A stretch of 64,000 bases of DNA. Source: Atrina japonica. Its lineage: Eukaryota; Mollusca; Bivalvia; Pterioida; Pinnidae. The notes beneath the pieces are model-generated. The model made no database searches, was not told the origin of the DNA, and saw only the letters and a program-made list of their open reading frames with translations. Positions 1 through 30,742 of the stretch are shown one piece after another. Where the stretch lies: positions 62,001 through 126,000 of the forward strand of contig BROG01000294.1 in the NCBI GenBank assembly GCA_030159075.1, read 5' to 3'. The stretch's first letter is position 1. Every line of letters starts with the position of its first letter. The translations under genes and the position numbers were made by a program.

Positions 1-3000
1 TTATATGATATATAAATTGTTGGCACTAGGCAAGTATCTTTTAGACTGTAACACGGAAATCTTCTTAACAAGGCAGGTTCTCTTTAGGGATATAATACAG
101 AAATAATCGGAACTAGGCAGGTTCTCTTCGGGGAAAAACACAGAGATATTCTGAACTAGGCAGGTTCTCTTCAACGTTATAACACACAGATCATCGGAAC
201 TGGGCAAGTCCCTTTTAGACAGTAACGCGGAATCTTTTGAACAAGGCAGGTTCTCTTATGGGATATAACACGAAAGTCTTCGTAGATAGGCAAGTTATCT
301 TTTAGTCTGTAATACAGAAATCATCGGAACTAGTCTGGTTATTTTTGGGGAATTACACACAAATATTCTGAACTAGGCAGGTTCTCTTTTGGGAATTACA
401 CACAAATATTCTGAACTAGGCAGGTTCTAGTCAACGTTATAACACGAAAATATTTGGAACTAGGAAGGTTATCCTTTTTGGCTATAAAACAAAAATCATC
501 GGAACTAGGCGCATTCTCTTTCGGGATATAACACGGGAATCTTCGGAGCTAGGCAGGTTCACTTTTGGGCTGTAACATTGAAATCAACGGAAGTAAGAGG
601 GTTCTCTTTTTGCGTATAACACGGAAATTCTCGGAACTAGGCAGATTATCTTTTGGGATATAACACGGAAATCATTTGAACTAAGCTGGTTCTCTTTTGG
701 GCTGTTACATGAAAATCTTAAGAACAAAACAATATCTCTTTTGGGATATAACACGGAAATCTTCAGAACTAGACAGGGTGTCTTTTTGGAACTAACACGG
801 AAATCTTCAAACTTAGACAGGTTCTCTTTTGGGATATAAAACGGAAATTTCGGAATAAGGTAGATTCTAAATTAGGCTATAACCAGTAAATGTTTGGAAC
901 TAGGAGGGTTCACTTTTGGACTGTAACACGGATATAACAGGCAGACTCTTTTTTGCGATATAACACGGAAATCTTTGGAACAAGGCAGGTTCTCTTATGG
1001 GTTATAGCAGGAACAATTTTCAGAATATGCATGTTCTCGTATGGGAGATAACACGGAAATCTTTAGAACGGAATGTTCGATTTTGGACTGTAACACGGAA
1101 ATTTTTGGAACTTGGTATGTAATTTTTGGGGATATAATACGAAAATCGTTTGAACTAGGCAGGTTCTCTTTTGCGATATAACACGGAAATGTTCGGAACA
1201 AGGCAGGTTCTCTTATGGGATATAGCAGGGACAAATTTCAATACTACGCAGGTTCTCTTTTGCGTTATGATGTTGAAAACTTCAGAATTAGACATGTTCT
1301 TTTTTATATAACACCCAGATCATCGGAACTGGGCAAGTTTCTTTTAGACTATAACACGGAATCTTTTGAACAAGGCAGGTTCTCTTATTGGATATAACAC
1401 AAAAGTCTTCGGACGTTATCTTTTAGGCTGTAATACAGAAATCATCGGGACTAGGCAGGTTCTCATTTGGGAATTACACGGAAATATTCTGGACTAGGCA
1501 GGTTCTCGTCAATGTTATCACATGAAAATATTCTGAACTAGGCAGGTTCTCGTCAATGTTATTACATGAAAATATTTGGAACTAGAAAGGTTCTCTTATG
1601 GGATATAGCAGGGACAATTTTCAGAATATGCTGGTTCTCGTTTGGAGATAACACGGAAATCTTCGGAACTAGGAATGTTCGAGTTTGGACTGCAACACGG
1701 AAATCTTCGAAACTTGGTATGTTAGGCGGGTTATTGTTTAGGCTGTTATACAGAAATCATCGGGATTAGGCAGGTTCTCTTTTTGGAATAACACGGAATA
1801 TTCTGAACAAGGCAAGTTTTCGTCAACGTTATAATATGAAAATATTTGGAAGTTATCCGTTTTTACTATAAAAAAATCATTGGAATAATGCGGATTCTCT
1901 TTCAGAATATAACACAGAAATCTTCGGAGCTATGCAGGTTCACTTTTGGGCTTTAACGTGGAAATCTTCGGAAATAGGCAGGTTGTCTTTTCGGTTATAA
2001 AAAGAAAATCTTCGAAACAAAACAGGTTATCAATTGGGATATAACAAGAAAATCTTCGGAACTAAGCAGATTATCTTTTGGGATATAACAAGAAAATCTT
2101 CAGAACTAAGCAGGTTATCTTTTGGGATATGACACGGAAATCACAAAAATTAAGCTGGTTTTCTTTTTGGTTGTTACATAGAAATCTGAGGAATTAAGTA
2201 GTTTCTCTTTAGGGATATAACACAGAAATCTTCGGAATAAGGTAGGTTCTCAATTTAACTGTAACAAATACATCATTGGAACGAGGAAGGTTCACTTTGG
2301 ACTGAAAACTTCAAAACTAGTCATGCTATGTTTTTGGATATAAAACACAAACCGTCGGAACTAGGCAAGTCTCTTTTAGACTGTTACACGGGAATCTTCA
2401 GAAGAAGGCAGGTTCTCTTATGGAATATAACACGAAACTCTTCGGAATTAGGCAGGTTCTCTTTAATGAGATAACACGAAAATCTTTGGAACAAGGCATG
2501 TTATCTTTTGGGATATAACACGGAAATCTTAGGAACTAAGCAGTTTCTTTTTTAGATATAACACGGAACTAGGCAGGTTCTCTTTTTGAAACTAACACGG
2601 AAATCTGCAAAACTAGAGAGGTTCTCTTTTGGGATATAAAAAAGAAAATCTTCGGAATATTGAACTAGGCAGGTTCTCTTTTGGGAATAACACGTAAACA
2701 ATCTGAACAAGGCATGTTCTCGTCAACGTTATAACACAAAAACATTTTGAACTAGGCCCGTATTCCTTTTTTACTGTAACACAAAAATCATTGGATCAAG
2801 TCATATTCTTTTTTGGGATATAACACGGAAATCGTCGGAGCTAGGCAGGCTCACTTTTGGGCTTTAACATGTAAATCTTCGGAACTACGGGGGCAGGGTC
2901 TCTTTTTTAAATTAACACGGAAATCTCTTTTGGGATATAAAACGGAAGTCTTTGGAACTAGGAAGGTTCAATTTTGGAATGAAAACTTCAAACCTAGTCA

Positions 3001-4712
3001 TGCTATGTTTTTGGATATAAAACACAAATCGTCGGAACTAGGGCAAGTCTCTTTTAGACTGTAATACGGAAATCTTCAGAAGAAGGCCGGTTCTATTATG
3101 GGATATAACAGGAAAATCTTCAGAACAAAGTAGGTTATCTTTTGGGATATAACAAGAAAATCTTCGGAACTAAGCAGGTTATCTTTTTGGATATAACAAG
3201 AAAATCTTCGGAACTAAGCAGTTTATCTTATGGGATATGACACGGTAATCACAAAAAATAAGCTGGTTTTCTTTTGTGTTGTTACATAGAAATCTTAGGA
3301 ACTAAGCCGTTAACACAGAAATCTTCCGAACTAGGCATTTGGAATTAACACAGAAATCTACAAAACAAGACAGGTTCTCTTTCGGGATATAAAACGGAAA
3401 TCTTCGGAATAAGGTAGGTTCTCAATTTGACTGTAACAAATACATCTTTGGAACTAGGAAGGTTCACTTTTGGACTGAAAACTTCAAAACTAGTCATGTT
3501 ATGTTTTTGGATATAACACACAAATCTTCGGAACTAGGCAAATCTCTTTTAGACTGTAACGCGGAAATCTTCAGAATCAGAATTAGGCAGGTTCTCTTAT
3601 GGGATATAACACGAAAATCTTTGGAACAAGACATGTTCTCTTTTGGGATTTAACACGGAAATCTTAGGAACTGAGCAGTTTCTTTTTTAAATATAACACG
3701 GAGCTAGGCAGGTTCTCTTTTTGAAACTAACAAGGAAATCTGAAAAACACGAAAGTCTTCGGAATTGGGCAGGTTCTCTTTGGACTGTAATACAGAAATC
3801 ATCGCAACTAGGCAGGCTCTCCTTTTGGAATAACACGAAAATCTTCGGAATCAAGCTGGTTCTCTTTTGAGATACACGGAAATCTTGGAAACTAAGCAGT
3901 TTCTCTTTTGGGATATAACACGGAAATCTTCCGAACAAGGCAGGGTCTCTTTATGGAACTAACTCGGAAATCTGCAAAACTATGGATGTTCTCTTTTGGG
4001 ATATGAAACAGAAGATTTTTAGAATATCGTAGGTTCTCAATTAGGCTGTAACCAGTAAATCTTTGGAACAAGGAGGGTTCATTTTTGGACTGTAACACGG
4101 AAATCTTCATAACTAAGCAGGTTCTATTCTGCGATATAATACGGAAATCTTCGGAACAAGGCAGGTTCTCTTTTGGTATATAGCAGGGACAATTTTCAAT
4201 ACTAGGCAGGTTCTCTTTTGCGTTGTCATGTCCTTTTATATACATGTATATATAACAAACAAATCGTCGGAACTAGGCAAGTCTCTTTTAGACTGTAACA
4301 CGGAAATCTTTGGAACAAGGCAGGTTATTTCATGGGATATAACACGAAAGTCGTCGGAGATAGACAGGTTCTCTTTTGGGCTGTAACACAGAATTCATTG
4401 GAACTAGGCACATTCTCTTTTGGGATATAATACGGAAATCTTCGGTGCTAGGCAGGTTCACATTTGGGCTGTAACATGGAAATCTACGGAAATAAGAAGG
4501 TTCTTTTTTGTGGTATAACACGGAAATCTTTGGAACTAGGTTCTCTTTAATGATATAACAAGAAAATCTTCGGGACTAAGCATGTTATCTTTTGCGATAT
4601 AACACGGAAATATTCTGAACTAAGCTGGTTCTCTTTTGGGCTGTTACATGAAAATCTTAGGAACTAAGCAGGTTATCCTTTGGGATATAACACGGAATTC
4701 CTCCGAAGTAGG
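1..4712. repeat. Degenerate 44-bp satellite array
   Basis: About 105 head-to-tail units, all in the same orientation, running off the left edge. A typical unit has the core ATATAACACGGAAATCTTC followed by GGAACTAGGCAGGTTCTC and a T/G-rich spacer. Many units replace the GGGATATAACAC start with GGCTGTAACAC, so at least two unit types are interspersed. Single-base indels and short deletions are frequent, which marks an old, poorly homogenised array. The unit is not a multiple of three. The short open frames here, with lysine- and serine-rich translations, are repeat artefacts. Confidence 0.93.
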
Positions 4713-5200
4713 CACTTTAAACACAATGAGAATTAACTCTGCGAAATGTGTAGTCGTGGTACATACCACAGCTGCACTTTAAACACAAGGAGCATTATCT
4801 CTACAAAGTGTGTAGTCGTGGTACATACCACAGCTGCACTTTAAACACAAGGAGCCACAACTGTGCAAAGTGTGTAGTCGTGGTACATACCACAGCTGCA
4901 CTTTAAACACAAGGAGCATTAACTCTACAAAGTGTGTAGTCGTGGTACATACCACAGCTGCACTTTAAACACAAGGAGCATTAACTCTACAAAGTGTGTA
5001 GTCGTGGTACATACCACAGCTGCACTTTAAACACAAGGAGCCACAACTCTGCAAAATGTGTAGTCGTGGTACATACCACAGCTGCACTTTAAACACAAGG
5101 AGCCACAACTCTGCAAAATGTGTAGTCGTGACCGATATAGTACAACTACACGTTAAACATAAGGAGCTTTTGGTGTGGAAATGTGTTGTAGTGGAGGACC
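4713..5200. repeat. 62-bp tandem repeat, seven copies plus a decayed eighth
   Basis: Units begin with CACTTTAAACACAAGGAGC at 4713, 4775, 4837, 4899, 4961, 5023 and 5085, exactly 62 bp apart. A decayed copy starts near 5147. The copies are far more alike than the neighbouring 44-bp satellite, so this expansion is younger. Each unit holds a perfect 6-bp inverted repeat, GTGGTA-CA-TACCAC, and variation is concentrated in the 12 or so bases after GGAGC (CATTAACTCTAC versus CACAACTCTGC). The array touches the 44-bp satellite directly at 4712/4713. Confidence 0.95.
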
Positions 5201-6575
5201 ATGCTCTAACAATATACTGACAGACTGAACCCTGAAGATGAATGCTGTGTTAGAAATATCTATGCATATGAATCTCAAAGACCATATCCAAGAAAGGATT
5301 CAACAGTTTACATCATACTGTACATTGCTAGTCTACGTCACAGCAGAAACTAGTAGTGGATATACAGGAGATGAACACATCCATGTCCAAGCCGAAGACA
5401 CTATGGATTAAATTCTGATATATTCACTTTGCAAGCAAATTACGTTGATATTAAATTATGTGTCATAGTATCCGATTTCAATTACGTACATTACTGTTTT
5501 ATCCTTTTACACGTTCCTTTTTAATTTACGCTAACAAGAATATTTTTCACAAAAATTGCTATAATTTCATTTCAATGCATATTTTGATGCATCTAAATAT
5601 CCACGTTCCAATACGTCACTTCCAGTTTTACTTTGGTACATTTACAATATGTTTAATGTTATTCATACAAATATCTACAAATTTCCTTTTATATTTCGGT
5701 TATCATGTATGTCTATTTCTGTGTATATTTCAGTAATCACTTGTAATTTTTAAGGATGACTGACTTTACTCGTGATGGGGTTCGATCATCACCTCCCCTG
5801 AGATAATGGTCTCCAGTAAGACGCTGCACTGCCATCGAACACAGGTTTCCAAAACTTATAAAAAGTAACAAAAGTTTTGGTTTTTCCTGGGCGGCAAACA
5901 TTATCCATGAAAGGGTGTCAGGGTAATAGGGATTTTAAAGATTAAAATATAATTCATTTTATATGCTCTATGTAAAGTTAACATGTTACATGTAGATATA
6001 TTTGAATTTTAACTGATTCACACCTAAATACACATTTGGACTGACCTACATCATCAATTTTAGTTGAGTTCAATGCTTTTCAGAAGAAGATGAGTTAAAG
6101 TGCTCCACGAATATGTATAAAATTCTCTACTCAAAACGGTTAATCTCTTTTTGCAATATATAAAAGTAAATTCGTCTAATAGCATGAAGAAATAGATAAC
6201 GTTTGAAGATAAAAATAGTTTATAAATTTTCAATTCATCATAGATTTGCATAATTATATTTCATTTGCCATGATTCTTTCCTAAAGTAATTATGTCTCTC
6301 CAACGAATCTAGTCGAGAGATATAGTGTTATTGTTCGTTTCTTTTTGTAGTATTAAATCTGGCAAAATAATAAGTTGTCCCTGTAACAGTCAGTGAACAA
6401 AAACCACCATTAATTACACATTTCGATATTTTCATAAATTAATTGAAAACATTGAAATTTTTTTTCTTTTGGAATTGATGATACTGTATTGTAATTCACA
6501 ATATGTTTTTAAAAAGTTAAAATTAGATTCGGTTTATTTACTAAAAACGAAAATAAAAAATCTGGATACATGTGT
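5201..6575. other. AT-rich intergenic stretch, no gene seen
   Basis: I see no conserved coding block on either strand. A 92-codon open frame at 5458-5736 is rich in Phe/Ile/His from AT-rich sequence and has no recognisable motif. A short segment at 6015-6100 resembles the repeat duplicated at 37769-38039 (shared phrase ACACATTTGGACTG). Confidence 0.5.
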
Positions 6576-7435
6576 TAATCCATTTCAAAGAATGACAAAG
6601 TCCACTGTTAGAATTCAAGAGTGTTTAATTTAGAATTCAAATATCTGATTTTACATTCAATATAAACTTGTTCACCCCTGAGTTTTGACAGTTGACCATT
6701 TTATTTATTGATTTGAGCTAGTCTAGATATGATCACAGGGCGTGATGAGTTAAAACGTCTATAGGAGAGAATAATTTAAAACAAAATGAGATTTGACCTT
6801 TCATTCTCACAACATTTTATGTTTGTTTGTTAATTCAAATGGTGTTAACACCACACTAAATACAATTTTATCATAGTTTTCTGAAATGTTTTCCTTATCC
6901 CATACATAAATTTTTCAGATGTACACGTAATGAGGTATGATATTATATTTTTTAAAGGATGAGACACCATTCACACATCACATTCTCCCGCCTTTAATTC
7001 TGCATACTGATAAATAAAAAATAGCTTTTAAGTACATGTATAACATAATATTAAGCAGAAATCTTGAAGTCTATATAATGTGTAATAATATCACATTTAA
7101 AAATATGTTCATTATCATGTATTTTGAGAATTTGCATAATATAAGGTGAACCCATCAGTTTCTTTCGCCCCATCTAGAGTAGTTTCTAAAGTATTGAAAA
7201 CTTCCAGTAATTTATATCATATCAACAAATCTTACTGTATTATATACTCAGTGGAAACATTTTTACAGCAAACTGAATATCTTCCTGAGCAAAAATACCT
7301 AAACATAGAATAAACAGCAGTATTACTGCTTCTAGTATTTACAGAATGTATATTTTCTCCTACATGTTAAAATAAGATGTCAAACTGAAAAGCTGAATTC
7401 TGACAGTGGACTTTACCATTATTTCAAATGGATGA
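6576..7435. mobile_element. Inverted-terminal-repeat element, about 860 bp
   Basis: The left end (6576-6620) and the reverse complement of the right end (7394-7435) share about 40 bp, including AAGTCCACTGT and AGAATTCA. The interior is AT-rich with no transposase reading frame. This fits a non-autonomous DNA transposon (MITE). I could not define a target-site duplication. Confidence 0.6.
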
Positions 7436-7724
7436 TTCCAAATGTGACTACAGGGGTCAATGGGTTAAGATGTATTTGTAAATGTAATTAGCATGTGTAA
7501 GGATAAAATGGAAGTTAAACATGTGTCAAATTATTTGAAGAAATCAACAAAAATAAAAATGAATCAACTTAAAATTTTAACACATTAAAAATGATTTAAA
7601 TCTTATATATAAGTTTTTGGGCAATATAAATAAAACTCTGAAATAACTTATTCTGTCTTTTTGTCATCTTTTGTATATTTGTTCTGTTTTACAACATTGA
7701 ACAATGTTTTTTACAGCAAATTTG

Positions 7725-8071
7725 CCACAATGGATGGGTTTCCGTAACCAGGAGTTATTTCCATTCCTCGAAAATATTGTGCGGCAACATATATATTTGC
7801 CTTAATAAATTAACCAAATTAAATGAAGTATTCTTGTGAATGAATAGTTTGAAAAATTCTTTTTTGGACAGAAATATTAAATAAATTCAGATCTTCATTA
7901 ATCTAACCAGCAAATTAAGTTTGTTAAAAATTATGATGTCTTGTTCACTAAGGCTATTCAATCAAATTTGGTTGCTTAAAGAAGAAAACTTACCAAGTTG
8001 TCGCACAATATGGCTGTCAAAGGGAAATAACTCTAACAAAATATACTGCTAACGGAAAACCTATCATTTGG
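7725..8071. mobile_element. Inverted-terminal-repeat element (MITE), about 350 bp
   Basis: The left arm (GGTTTCCGTAA, then GAGTTATTTCC, then ATTGTGCGGCAAC) is mirrored in order on the right by GTTGTCGCACAAT, GGAAATAACTC and ACGGAAAACC. The arms diverge by indels but the colinearity is clear. The interior is AT-rich and non-coding. Confidence 0.6.
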
Positions 8072-8261
8072 ACATACCTGCTGCATGTAAATGCTAGTCT
8101 CAAAATCAGCTTACTATGATCATCCATGAAAAATCTGGATCTGGAACAGTGATGAGCGACAGGTTCTCGGGTAGGACATAATAGAAAAACAAACAAATCT
8201 AAGAGGTTGTGATGTCACACTCTTAAGACACGGGAGTGGATGTCATTTTATCTCGGATGTG

Positions 8262-8494
8262 CAGTCATACTTGTCAATAAAGTGGCCTTTAAAGACAGGT
8301 GGTAAAAGGACATATGTAACGTTGTAATAACTCTTACCCAATCCCTTTTCATGAAATTAAAAAATAAAATATGTTTTAACTACAGAGGCTTATTCACTAT
8401 AAAAAAAAAAGTTAACCAAGATTATGTTTGAATGTTCTATATAGGAAGGTGCCCTTTATACAGAGGCAGCCTTTAATGCATGTTTGACTGTACA
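8262..8494. mobile_element. MITE-like element of the CAGTC-TIR group
   Basis: It begins CAGTCATACTTGTC, and its right end reads as TACAGTCAAACATGC on the reverse strand. Just inside are phrases typical of the group, such as GGCCTTTAAAGACAGGTGGT and CCCTTTATACAGAGGCAGCC. Non-coding relic in the intergenic region. Confidence 0.45.
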
Positions 8495-8892
8495 ACTTGG
8501 GTTTAATTTTTTTTTTCAATTTTATTGTGTTTATATTCACCTGAGAATTATTCACTTGTATTAGACCGCCACCAGCTATCCCAGGAGTGCTGTAGCTTTA
8601 GACCTAAGCTATGGACTTATGCAGTGACCATTTTTGGCATAATGGCATGACTAATATTACCCAATGCTCCAATATCATGAAGCAATCTAAACACTAGGTC
8701 AAAGATGATATTCATTGAAGATATTTCCCAGGAGTCCATAACGTCAGTAATTCATGTCCCGAATCTGCTCCTAAATACAAAATCTGAGTATAAAAAATTT
8801 ACAAAGTGAGTATTTTAAGTCCGAAATTGTTTTGCGGTCCTGAACCCTGATTAGCATCAAGTCTTGGATTTTCCCAATTTATTTTTGATTTT

Positions 8893-9180
8893 TAATGTTG
8901 TTTTACGCCACATTCAACAACTTTTCAGTTATATGCCAGCAGCCATTTTATAATGGCGAGAAGGAGAACCCAGTAACTATTTACCTGGGAAGAGACCATT
9001 GCTCGAGCTCTGCTGGAACCTACTAGTAAGCGTATTTTGTAAGAAAATTTGTCACTTTATTCGCGGAAATTCAGTGGTTGCTTCCTAGGCCATTGTAATC
9101 AGGTTCTCTCCTCCACCATTAAAATCTGGTCACCACCATATGACTGAAAAATTGATCAGTGTGACATAAAACAACATTTA
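8893..9180. repeat. Two facing fragments of a SINE-like family
   Basis: Bases 8893-9010 carry minus-oriented SINE-like body (TTTTACGCCACATTCAACAA, later GGGAAGAGACCA). Bases 9075-9180 carry the same body in plus orientation (TTCTCTCCTCCACCATTAAA, then GTGACATAAAACAAC). Related copies lie at 11945-12165, 13150-13385 and 61800-62010. The two fragments face each other and could be separate insertions or one rearranged copy. Confidence 0.5.
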
Positions 9181-9486
9181 AATACAGAGAATAAAGACTT
9201 TGTAACAAGATTATTTTAATGGTGTCAAGTATTCTTACACTCTTTGAATGTCAACAGCATGACTGATATTGAAATAAAATCTTCATTATAATAAGGTATC
9301 TATAGATTTATTTTTAACTCAGAGCCTGGCACCACCAAATTCAGTAAACACGGTACTCTTTTTTTACTTTTCTGGATGTATTTGATCAAATAACAAATCA
9401 TTTTTACTTTTTATCACATGTAAAACATCCGCGGCAAACTCATGATTTTCCCATAAAATATGAAAAATACCCGAGTATGGCACTCA

Positions 9487-9692
9487 ATACTGTAAATTTT
9501 CTTGGGACTTTATTTTCACGATACTCGAGTTCTGAATTTATTCGTGAAATTATATTTTTGGGATTTCGAATGCCTATTTCGTCACACCATGAACATACTT
9601 CAATACACGATAATTCTAATTTCATGAGTGAGAGTTCTTCTGAAATTACGTGTAAATAAAATTCTCATAAATAAAACTGGATATACAGTATT
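9487..9692. mobile_element. MITE-like element with ACTGTAAAT ends
   Basis: Begins ATACTGTAAATTTTC and ends near ATACAGTAT. It has a relative at 48251-48460 that shares GGACTTTATTTT, GATAC, AGTTCT and a GTGTAAATAAAATT block in the same order. Non-coding. The short open frames on both strands here are by-products of the repeat. Confidence 0.5.
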
Positions 9693-9964
9693 TGACTATG
9701 AATTCAAAATATAATTAGGTTATTTATAACTTTTAACTCAGATTTGCAATGATTTTCATTAATATTCATGATTAAGCGTAATGAATAAACAAAAATGTTC
9801 AGTTACAAGATAAATTGGGTGCATTCTCAAAATCATAAAAAAAAATATGGGACTAAATTTTTTTCTGAATTTTGTGGAGTCGGGCCCTGATTGTGTAATT
9901 GTGAGAACTTACGGGATGTATACATGTACAAATTATGTAATCATTCTATTGTTATAAAGAATTA

Positions 9965-10146
9965 CTACAGCGGAACCTGTCTTGAGAGACCACTGCTTCT
10001 GCCACTGAAATGTGGTCTCTAAAGACAGGTGGTTTCTCAAAAGAGGTTTTATTAAAAGGATTATTGAACCAAGTGGTTTTGAGAATGTGGTGTCCAACAC
10101 AGGTGGTCTTTCACAGTGATAGTCTCTCAAGACAGGTTCCACTGTA
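9965..10146. mobile_element. Complete MITE with near-perfect 25-bp terminal inverted repeats
   Basis: Both ends read TACAGYGGAACCTGTCTTGA inward and match at 24 of 25 bases. The interior repeats the theme GTGGTCTCTAAAGACAGGTG and GGTGGTCTTTCACAGTG, so the element is built from sub-terminal echoes of its own ends. It is 182 bp long with no coding capacity. It is the clearest intact relative of the sequence that expanded into the 33-bp minisatellite at 53200-53830. Confidence 0.8.
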
Positions 10147-10531
10147 CAATGAAATTTTAAATATAAATTGTAACTCAAGTCCAAATTTGTCTCTTTTTAC
10201 TGGGAGATGTATAATGTAAACAACTTAACTAAGCAAATGAACAACATTCTGGCCTCCCAACCAAAGATTTAACATTTCTAAACCTCAACTCCAATCCAAC
10301 CTCTAACTCCACCAATCACAAGTGAGGTTACAATTGTAACAACCTTTCTAACATGTAACAGTGTCTCTGGTTGGTAGATGATAAGTTTAATATGGAGATA
10401 AATGTGAAAAAATGTCTTATAATTTTATGCCAAAGATAAATTGATTGGCAATTATATCCTTTAGATATGGTTGATGATTCTGGTTCGCCATTCGATGGTT
10501 AACAGGACTGGTGCGACATTTTTCAGAATGA

Positions 10532-10550
10532 TTTAATTTTTTTTTTTAAT
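10532..10550 (-). terminator. Candidate THOC7 polyadenylation signals
   Basis: Two ATTAAA hexamers on the minus strand (plus-strand TTTAAT at 10532-10537 and 10545-10550) lie 44-64 bases after the THOC7 stop codon. ATTAAA is the common variant of AATAAA. They sit in a T-rich tract and could arise by chance. No other signal stands out in the next 200 bases. Confidence 0.3.
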
Positions 10551-10593
10551 TTATCAATTATAATGTCCTAATACTTCCTGAAGTTGAGATAAA

Positions 10594-30363
<19,770 letters not shown>

Positions 30364-30654
30364 TTCCAAACACCGCCACTGCTGCGACGGGATCGCTTCT
30401 ATCATTGAAAATATACGATTAATTAACGAAACTTCAATGCCTTTATTTGATACAATATTATGTTTAAATAATTTGTATAAAATATATAAAATCTTAAAAA
30501 TCTTATATCAGCATAGCCATAAGAAATATCAGTATAATTATATTTGTAATACCTTAAGCGGAAACAACGGTGTAATGTCTGCGAAAAATCGCGATAATGA
30601 CGTCACGTCATTCGGTTACCTTCGTTTTGGCAGAAAGCAACAAGAAAGTGCAAA
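30364..30654. promoter_or_regulatory. Shared divergent promoter of THOC7 and ATXN7
   Basis: These 291 bp hold both transcription start regions unless a 5' non-coding exon exists elsewhere. The two ends are comparatively GC-richer with CpGs (CACCGCCACTGCTGCGACGG near THOC7; GCGATAATGACGTCACGTCA near ATXN7) and the middle is AT-rich. No clear TATA box at a standard distance. The CRE-like double site is on the ATXN7 side. Confidence 0.75.
30598..30610. promoter_or_regulatory. Overlapping double CRE/ATF site
   Basis: TGACGTCACGTCA contains the full palindromic CRE (TGACGTCA, 30598-30605) overlapped by a second CGTCA half-site. It lies 45-57 bases before the ATXN7 start codon. CREB/ATF-family binding is known for this motif; use here is inferred. 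Its first TGA is also the in-frame stop upstream of the ATXN7 ATG. Confidence 0.7.
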
Positions 30655-30742
30655 ATGGCGACTCTGGACGATAGTCCGTCGCTGTTTGCTGGTCAATCGT
30701 GGTCGGATTGGGCCACTGTTGCCCCTCTTTCACCATTAAATG
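30655..30742 (+). CDS. ATXN7 coding exon 1
   Basis: 88 nt ending at donor GTAAGA. Encodes [20 protein letters not shown] and [16 protein letters not shown] aligns with GQSWNLW of human ataxin-7. The start lies in CAAAATGGCGAC. No glutamine run. Confidence 0.9.

Noticed and set aside
995..4521. Several short frames with CYIPKENLPS-like translations, possibly a secreted peptide family
   Set aside because: They are the 44-bp satellite translated in reverse; the unit is not a multiple of three and frames break at random.
4713..5200. Regular repeats with palindromes, looking like a CRISPR array
   Set aside because: Units are contiguous without unique spacers, and the genome is eukaryotic.
5458..5736. 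92-codon hydrophobic open frame, possibly a small membrane protein
   Set aside because: Composition follows from AT-rich sequence, with no family motif or splice context and no support from a neighbouring exon.
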